Translations under genes and position numbers: made by a program
Assembly (NCBI GenBank): GCA_035318985.1
Contig: DATHDP010000079.1
Coordinates: 1-48,874, forward strand
Origin: VBAS01 sp035318985
Lineage (GTDB): Bacteria; Bacteroidota; Bacteroidia; Chitinophagales; Chitinophagaceae
Direction: 5' to 3'
Length of the DNA stretch: 48,874 nt
Part shown: piece by piece, positions 44,549 to 48,874 of the stretch
Layout of the letters: each line of letters starts with the position of its first letter
How positions within the stretch are numbered: the first letter of the stretch is position 1
The notes under the pieces: model-generated
The model's input: only the letters and a program-made list of their open reading frames with translations
The model's database searches: none
What the model was told of the DNA's origin: nothing

Positions 44549-44574
44549 AAGCCACGATCGATGGACTTTTACTT

Positions 44575-44778
44575 ATGGATATCAAGAAGAGATTCGCCAA
44601 AAGAATTAAACAGCTCCGAATTGGGATCGGTTTGTCACAAGAGAAGCTTGCATATAAGGCTGATATCGATCGGACCTACATGACTGATATTGAGAATGGC
44701 AATAGGAACGTGTCCATAACGATCATTGAGAAACTGGCAAAAGCATTAGAGGTCGATATCAAAGAACTCTTCGATTAA
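44575..44778 (+). CDS. Controller-like XRE family HTH protein
   Basis: The 67-residue product is a complete XRE helix-turn-helix: RFAKRIKQLRIGIGLSQEKL, recognition helix region KADIDRTYMTDIENGNRN and helix 5 ITIIEKLAKALEVDIKELF. The size and sequence fit the C proteins that time expression of type II restriction systems. Overlapping palindromes lie just upstream. It is one nucleotide ahead of the next gene, so C, the nuclease-like gene and the last gene form a tight operon. In most systems C leads the endonuclease; here it leads two unknown genes and the endonuclease is divergent. Confidence 0.85.
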   Translation: MDIKKRFAKRIKQLRIGIGLSQEKLAYKADIDRTYMTDIENGNRNVSITIIEKLAKALEVDIKELFD

Positions 44779-44779
44779 T

Positions 44780-45400
44780 ATGGCAGTAACATTAAGAGAT
44801 TCAGATGATCAAACAGAAAGGGCAGTTGCTCAGTTCCTTGATCGATATTTTTATCCGAAGCATGCTACTTCATTTGCAAGGAATGATGATATCATCAACC
44901 AGATGAATGGTATTGATGTTAGCTGTACGATCGGTGAGGTTCAAAACATGCTGATCGATGAAAAATGTGTTGGTCAATATATAAATCAAGGTATTCCAAC
45001 CTTTGCCTTTGAATTAAGTTTTTTTACGATGGGAGGTCAGATGATAGAAGGTTGGTTATTTGATCCTCAAAAAAGAACTCAATATTATTTACTTATATGG
45101 ATCTGGGCCACTAGGACAGAAGATATTTCAGTTGATGATATAACCACTCTGGAATGCATTCTAATGTCAAGAGAAAGACTACTTTCTTATTTGAATGCGG
45201 AAGGTATAACAAGACAGCGGTCAACAGAGATCGTGAAAGAGATCCGATCTACAAATAAAGGGGGTGTGCATTATCAGAGATTAGATAGACCTTACTATTA
45301 TTTCTTAACTACAAGATTGGCAGAGCGACCAGTGAATCTTGTAATAAGGAAATCGAAATTAAAGGAGTTAGGCGAAGGCCATTTTTTTGTTCGCAAATAA
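44780..45400 (+). CDS. PD-(D/E)XK-like protein of unknown function
   Basis: The 206-residue product starts 1 nt after the controller gene stop. It shows a nuclease-like pattern: an acidic residue upstream (DDII), D46 in NGIDVSCTIG and the D60-E61-K62 triad in MLIDEKC. Hydrophobic strands (IPTFAFELSFF and TQYYLLIWIWAT) fit the fold. A GWLFDPQKRTQYY segment lies at about 91-103. No catalytic activity is shown. The cotranscription with C and the closeness to Sau3AI suggest a second nuclease or an accessory restriction subunit (inference). Alternative: a non-catalytic member of the same fold. Confidence 0.6.
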   Translation: MAVTLRDSDDQTERAVAQFLDRYFYPKHATSFARNDDIINQMNGIDVSCTIGEVQNMLIDEKCVGQYINQGIPTFAFELSFFTMGGQMIEGWLFDPQKRTQYYLLIWIWATRTEDISVDDITTLECILMSRERLLSYLNAEGITRQRSTEIVKEIRSTNKGGVHYQRLDRPYYYFLTTRLAERPVNLVIRKSKLKELGEGHFFVRK

Positions 45401-45405
45401 TATTT

Positions 45406-45927
45406 ATGCCAACCATATTCAAGCACACCGTACAATTGATACAACTACCTATACAAAACAAACCTAAGGCTCAATTTGTACAAGAAGTCAAAGATGTCCC
45501 ATATCTTTTATATGAAGTAGAGCAATTATCAGATGGAAAAAAGATTGTGATCAACAAACCAGGCGGTAAAAGAAATTTCGGGAAGATCGCTCAAGGAGAC
45601 CTGCTGGTCATGTTATATGACCCCAATAATGATGAGATCACTTTGTATCGACATATTGACTTATATAATGATATTCGATCCAAACTCGATGATGATTCCG
45701 ATCTAGGGATAGCTCTGGTCGATGCATTAGAGGAAGTAGGAAATGGGACAGACCCCAACGATATACTAAATAGAAAAGCTTTTCAACCGCAAGAAGGTTT
45801 ATCGGTCGAGTTGCTTCTTAAGATATATAAATGGATATGGGTACAAGAAGATATTAACTATCCCAATGGTGAAGGTCGATTGAGGTCTCTCAACCCGCTA
45901 TTAGAATTAAGGAAAGAATACAAATGA
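45406..45927 (+). CDS. Hypothetical protein of the controller operon
   Basis: The 173-residue product starts 5 nt after the nuclease-like gene and is surely co-expressed with it. The N-terminal half has beta-rich content with TIFKHTVQLIQLPIQ and GKIAQGDLLVMLYDPN. The middle holds a helix (LDDDSDLGIALVDALEEVGN). The C-terminus has LLLKIYKWIWVQEDINYPNG, followed by GRLRSLNPLLELRKEY. No family is assigned. The WIWVQEDINYPNGEGR stretch is of a kind I associate with restriction-linked proteins, but this is a weak resemblance. A role in the system, for example as a partner of the nuclease-like protein, is inference. Confidence 0.6.
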   Translation: MPTIFKHTVQLIQLPIQNKPKAQFVQEVKDVPYLLYEVEQLSDGKKIVINKPGGKRNFGKIAQGDLLVMLYDPNNDEITLYRHIDLYNDIRSKLDDDSDLGIALVDALEEVGNGTDPNDILNRKAFQPQEGLSVELLLKIYKWIWVQEDINYPNGEGRLRSLNPLLELRKEYK

Positions 45928-45952
45928 ACGCGGATTGAAAGATATAGTCATA

Positions 45953-47314
45953 TCATGCGACCAATGCCTCAAGATTTTCTTTCTTTTTTTTCTTCGCCGC
46001 TATCAGTTCATTTAGGATTAGCCCAACTTTCTCTATGACCCCAACAACAAGTGCATTTCCCATGAAGAATGCTCTCTTTGTATCATTAGCTTCTTTAGTA
46101 TGGTCGTCAGGGAACATATTCAATCTCTCTAGCTCAATAGGTGTCAGCCTTCTTAGTTTCCCATTTTGCTTTACTACATGTTTAAAACGACTTGGGGTTT
46201 TACCTCCCTCAGATGTTATTATTGTTCTTGATGATCTGTTCAAATGATCTGGGAAGGGTAAAGGTCCTTCGGTATAATAGAATATTTCACCGTTACTTTT
46301 CTTTCTCGGTTCTTTTTTTGAGCCTTTTAGATATTCCCATTGTTTTTTGTCTTTAGGGTCTAAGAAGAACTCAGCTGGTATCTCAGAGACATCTTGCAAT
46401 ATATCTTCAAGATTTGTGAGCCTATCATCGTAGTTTGGTTTGCTACTGAATGTCAGAACTTCGCCATTTATCATCAGACCCGTATTCCCAAAAGGATTTG
46501 CTGATTTGTTTCCCTTATTGAATGATTCAGTAAGGGAGATCAGATCTTTTTCGATCTTGAAAGGGGATATCATTATATCAGGTGAGTACTGGATCTCAAA
46601 ACTTCTTGCAAATACGCCATCAGATATGAGCCAATCCTTTCTTTCAGATTTTATTTTTTTGTACGCGGTGGTTGTCTTATGGTATGCAATAAAGAAAACT
46701 CTCCTTCTCCTTTGTGGCATGCCATAATCTGCAGCATTGATGACTCGCCATTCTACTGCATATCCAAGTGCATTTAAGGACGATAGCATGATCGCAAAAT
46801 CTCTTCCTCTTTGCCCGGCCGGAGATTTTAAAAGTCTATCAACATTTTCTAGAAAAAGATACTTTGGTTTTTTTGATTTTTTTTCCTTTAGGATCCGATG
46901 TATCTGCCACCATAATACTCCCTTTTTCCCTTTAAGTCCATGCGCCTGGCTCAATTGCCTCGCAACGGAATAGTCTTGACAAGGGAAGCCGCCGACCAGA
47001 AGGTCATGATCAGGAATGTCTTTGACCTTTACAGTTGATATGTCATCATTGGAATGATTTTCTTCTCCGAACCTTCTCTCATATATGTCAGATGCATGCT
47101 GCAATTTTGTTGAGGGCTCCCATTGGTTGCTCCAGACCACCTGATAATTACTCTGGTACTTTTCTTTGTAGTTACTGGTTGCAGATGTTCCATGCCAACC
47201 TTCTAGGCCGATCCTGAAACCGCCGACCCCCGCAAAAAGTTCAGCCACTTTGATTTTTTGGGTCTTATCTTTTCGATCACCTATTTTTTTGATCGTGGTT
47301 TTTCTTTTGGCCAT
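45953..47314 (-). CDS. C5-cytosine DNA methyltransferase
   Basis: The 453-residue product has motif I VAELFAGVGGFRIGLEG (about residues 23-39), motif IV with the catalytic C112 in VGGFPCQDYSVA, motif VI FLENVDRL (154-161, ENV) and motif VIII QRRRRVFF (201-208). The target-recognition region spans about 215-400, and the last motif has FFMGNALVVGVIEKVG. It transfers a methyl group from SAM to cytosine. As the partner of a Sau3AI-type enzyme it is expected to modify GATC at C5. Its first 38 nt overlap the end of the vsr gene. It is convergent with the controller operon. Confidence 0.92.
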   Translation of the reverse strand: MAKRKTTIKKIGDRKDKTQKIKVAELFAGVGGFRIGLEGWHGTSATSNYKEKYQSNYQVVWSNQWEPSTKLQHASDIYERRFGEENHSNDDISTVKVKDIPDHDLLVGGFPCQDYSVARQLSQAHGLKGKKGVLWWQIHRILKEKKSKKPKYLFLENVDRLLKSPAGQRGRDFAIMLSSLNALGYAVEWRVINAADYGMPQRRRRVFFIAYHKTTTAYKKIKSERKDWLISDGVFARSFEIQYSPDIMISPFKIEKDLISLTESFNKGNKSANPFGNTGLMINGEVLTFSSKPNYDDRLTNLEDILQDVSEIPAEFFLDPKDKKQWEYLKGSKKEPRKKSNGEIFYYTEGPLPFPDHLNRSSRTIITSEGGKTPSRFKHVVKQNGKLRRLTPIELERLNMFPDDHTKEANDTKRAFFMGNALVVGVIEKVGLILNELIAAKKKKKENLEALVA

Positions 47315-47762
47315 CGTATTCTAAAAGCTTTTGCTTTATTGATTTTATTACTTTATCGATATCCTTTGGATTAAGCTCACATTCCCATACGGTCATGGAT
47401 TTCCATCCTATCTGTTCTAATAATAGATTCTTCTCCTGATCTCTGCTGACATTTCGATCGAATTTTTTTTTCCAGAAGTCAATATTTGTTTTCGGGAGTG
47501 GCAGGTCGCATTTTGGACATCTATGCCAATAACAACCGTTCACAAAGATCGCAAACTTTTTATTTACAAAGGCAAGATCGGGTCTTCCTGGGATTTTTTT
47601 ATAATTTTTTCTATAACCTTTTAATCCAATTTTCCACAATGCTTTTCTTAATGATTTCTCAGGATTTGTGTTCTTTGCTTTATTCGCACTCATTACCCGC
47701 GACACATTCTCATTTGCTGGGATCGGCGAACGTTTGTCTCTTACATATACTAAGGGTTTCAT
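47277..47762 (-). CDS. vsr: Very short patch repair endonuclease Vsr
   Basis: The 161-residue product matches Vsr: GRPDLAFVNKKFAIFVNGCY (catalytic D62), then WHRCPKC with H80 and Cys residues C77, C82 and C85 for zinc, and IDFWKKKFDRNVSRDQ. Vsr nicks DNA at G:T mismatches made by deamination of 5-methylcytosine and so limits mutation from the linked methyltransferase. The 38-nt overlap with the methyltransferase gene couples their expression. The E. coli enzyme works on the Dcm site; here the context would be the GATC site (inference). Confidence 0.92.
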   Translation of the reverse strand: MKPLVYVRDKRSPIPANENVSRVMSANKAKNTNPEKSLRKALWKIGLKGYRKNYKKIPGRPDLAFVNKKFAIFVNGCYWHRCPKCDLPLPKTNIDFWKKKFDRNVSRDQEKNLLLEQIGWKSMTVWECELNPKDIDKVIKSIKQKLLEYDGQKKNHDQKNR

Positions 47763-47780
47763 GTCACGTAAAATTATGAA

Positions 47781-48515
47781 TTAGATCCTATCATACTTGA
47801 TCATCGTCTTTAGGTCCTCAACAGTTATAGTATCAATGCGTCTATGCAACATTCTGTGGCAATTAGAGCAGACCACCGCCAGATCATCCAAAGTTGTTTT
47901 TTTTGCTACTTTGAAATTTGCAAGAGGTGTACGATGATGACATTCGATATAACCTTTGCCGATTGACCCATAGTATCCTTCAAATTCAAATATGCAAGCC
48001 TCGCAGGCAAGTTTTCCATAAAGGGTCCAGACCTGTTCTTTTTTTCTGGTGATTATTTTACCATCCCGTTCTCTCACTTTATGTAGTTTATAAAGTACCT
48101 GACCTTCGGTAACACTATCTTCAGCCGTCTGTTCATCATCCTCTATATTGTTTACCTGTTCACATAAAGTTGGATCATCAGTGATCCTTCTGATCTCTGT
48201 TGCGATAGCTCTTAATTTTTCACGATCATTGTAAAATTCATTGAATACGATCTCGTCTAGTTTTGAACCACCACTCATTCCTACACCCTTATGGTCAGGA
48301 TCGAAATGTTTAAAATTCGAAAGCTTAAGAGTTACTCCGTTCGGGTTTCTAAATTTTTCTTTATCAGGTCGGTCATGAAAAATTGGAAGCTGATTTAAGA
48401 CCTTACTTACTTCTATTATTTTGGGATTACCACTATCGATGCTTCCTCTATCCTTCGAAAAATATAGATCTAACGCAAGGATTATTTCATCTCGATGCCA
48501 TTTAGGATTTCTCAT
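47781..48515 (-). CDS. HNH endonuclease, McrA-like
   Basis: The 244-residue product has an N-terminal region (about 1-110, NPKWHRDEIILALDLYF) of a kind found in restriction-type HNH proteins. A C-terminal HNH nuclease follows: C171-x2-C174, IECHHRTPLANF with H193-H194, and C216-x2-C219-H220 with LHRR. HNH enzymes of this build include modification-dependent restriction endonucleases. It is 19 nt upstream of vsr and on the same strand, so it looks co-transcribed. It may cut unmodified or wrongly modified DNA as a second barrier (inference). Confidence 0.85.
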   Translation of the reverse strand: MRNPKWHRDEIILALDLYFSKDRGSIDSGNPKIIEVSKVLNQLPIFHDRPDKEKFRNPNGVTLKLSNFKHFDPDHKGVGMSGGSKLDEIVFNEFYNDREKLRAIATEIRRITDDPTLCEQVNNIEDDEQTAEDSVTEGQVLYKLHKVRERDGKIITRKKEQVWTLYGKLACEACIFEFEGYYGSIGKGYIECHHRTPLANFKVAKKTTLDDLAVVCSNCHRMLHRRIDTITVEDLKTMIKYDRI

Positions 48516-48561
48516 TGAGATAGTTTGCTTAAAGATAACCCTTAAGGAACTCAGATATAAG

Positions 48562-48589
48562 AAACTCCCCGGTTTTAAGCGGGGAGTTT
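48562..48589 (-). terminator. Strong hairpin after small ORF
   Basis: AAACTCCCCG (48562-48571) pairs perfectly with CGGGGAGTTT (48580-48589) around an 8-base loop. On the reverse strand it lies 19 nt past the stop of the small ORF at 48608-48742 and before the HNH gene, so it would end that transcript. Confidence 0.65.
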
Positions 48590-48607
48590 AGTATTTCTGA
48601 TACAGCA

Positions 48608-48742
48608 TCATTTTAATAATGACCATCTCCGTAAGACTGCGATCGCTTCGTCAATGTTTCCGTGAAAGGTCAGATACATTACAACGATAAAAAGAGCTAC
48701 CAGCAACCATTCTTTAGGTCTGATTTCTAAATTAAGTTTCAT
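48608..48742 (-). CDS. Small membrane peptide ORF
   Basis: ATG at 48742 to TGA at 48608 encodes 44 residues. The N-terminus is polar (MKLNLEIRPKEW), followed by one hydrophobic helix (LLVALFIVVMYLTF), then HGNIDEAIAVLRRWSLLK. It is too short for domain assignment. A strong hairpin follows directly, and no other gene explains this. No clear ribosome binding site is present, though the upstream DNA is A-rich. It may be a real small protein of the accessory region or chance. Confidence 0.45.
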   Translation of the reverse strand: MKLNLEIRPKEWLLVALFIVVMYLTFHGNIDEAIAVLRRWSLLK

Positions 48743-48812
48743 TGTCTTAATTTTTTTATTTAGCGAATGTTCCCGGAATATCATTTCTCATAGACCGGTG
48801 CAAATATTAACG

Positions 48813-48874
48813 CTGCTTGGTATTCGTGTTACGTGTATTCGTTTTGAGGTATCTGCTTGGTATTCGTGTTGCGT
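48813..48874. repeat. 40-bp tandem repeat, truncated by window edge
   Basis: CTGCTTGGTATTCGTGTTACGT at 48813-48834 is repeated, with one change (A to G near the end), at 48853-48874, a period of exactly 40 bp. The second copy runs into the window end. Between them GTATTCGT recurs in degenerate form. It may continue beyond the window. It is not CRISPR-like because the 18-bp interval is too short and is similar in sequence to the repeat itself. Confidence 0.6.

Noticed and set aside
43134..44600. Full 488-residue endonuclease from a TTG at 44600
   Set aside because: The first 37 residues have no family match, and this start would overlap the 5' end of the divergent HTH gene; a GTG at 44489 is more likely.
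48813..48874. CRISPR array start
   Set aside because: Only two copies are visible, the interval is 18 bp and resembles the repeat itself, and no cas gene is near.

Overview
The window reads as a chromosomal segment of a Bacteroidota bacterium, most likely a member of the Chitinophagaceae or a close relative. The evidence is the gene content: a T9SS-sorted secreted protein, a DUF5686 outer-membrane protein, a TolB-like propeller/barrel protein, a GH18 chitinase, an M56/BlaI pair and the dimeric bacterial type of glycyl-tRNA synthetase. Promoter-like TAnnTTTG boxes occur upstream of several genes, ribosome binding sites are weak, and the DNA is AT-rich. No rRNA gene, intact tRNA gene or CRISPR array was seen.

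Region 1 (1-8282). A reverse-strand DUF5686 gene is followed by a forward gene train from 2921 to 7724. The train holds a five-helix membrane protein, a winged-helix regulator, two small membrane proteins, a DgkA-type kinase, a DUF1361 protein, CreD and a Coq4-like protein. Two nearly identical 17-bp palindromes sit exactly 7 nt in front of two of its start codons and look like operators for the regulator encoded between them. The train ends at a hairpin terminator.

Region 2 (8283-24332). This part is housekeeping and envelope genes: the 1126-residue TolB-like protein, an MBL hydrolase, an O-antigen-type flippase, a di-heme peroxidase, arfB and dtd (both linked to translation quality), a MazG-like protein, a BrkB/YihY membrane protein, glyS, a T9SS cargo protein and a CopD-like protein.

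Region 3 (24333-40382). This part contains a KTSC-domain gene with a decayed copy and a further short relic nearby, a slipin/NfeD pair, a histidine kinase, exonuclease III, a DUF6340 lipoprotein, a putative polysaccharide-active enzyme next to a chitinase, and a BlaI/M56 pair with clear tandem operators. The M56 protein carries about ten 28-29-residue repeats in place of a penicillin-binding sensor. A gene-free stretch of about 500 bp packed with long hairpins separates a small unknown gene from htpG.

Region 4 (40383-48874). This is accessory DNA: an N-formylglutamate amidohydrolase-like gene, three unknown small genes (one with an internal duplication), then a restriction-modification locus. 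That locus has a Sau3AI/MutH-type endonuclease, a divergent controller-like HTH gene leading two unknown genes (one with a PD-(D/E)XK-like signature), and, facing them, a C5-cytosine methyltransferase, a Vsr endonuclease and an HNH endonuclease. The C-X-Y operon is the best candidate for something poorly described. The right edge has a small membrane-peptide ORF, a strong hairpin and the start of a 40-bp tandem repeat cut by the window end.
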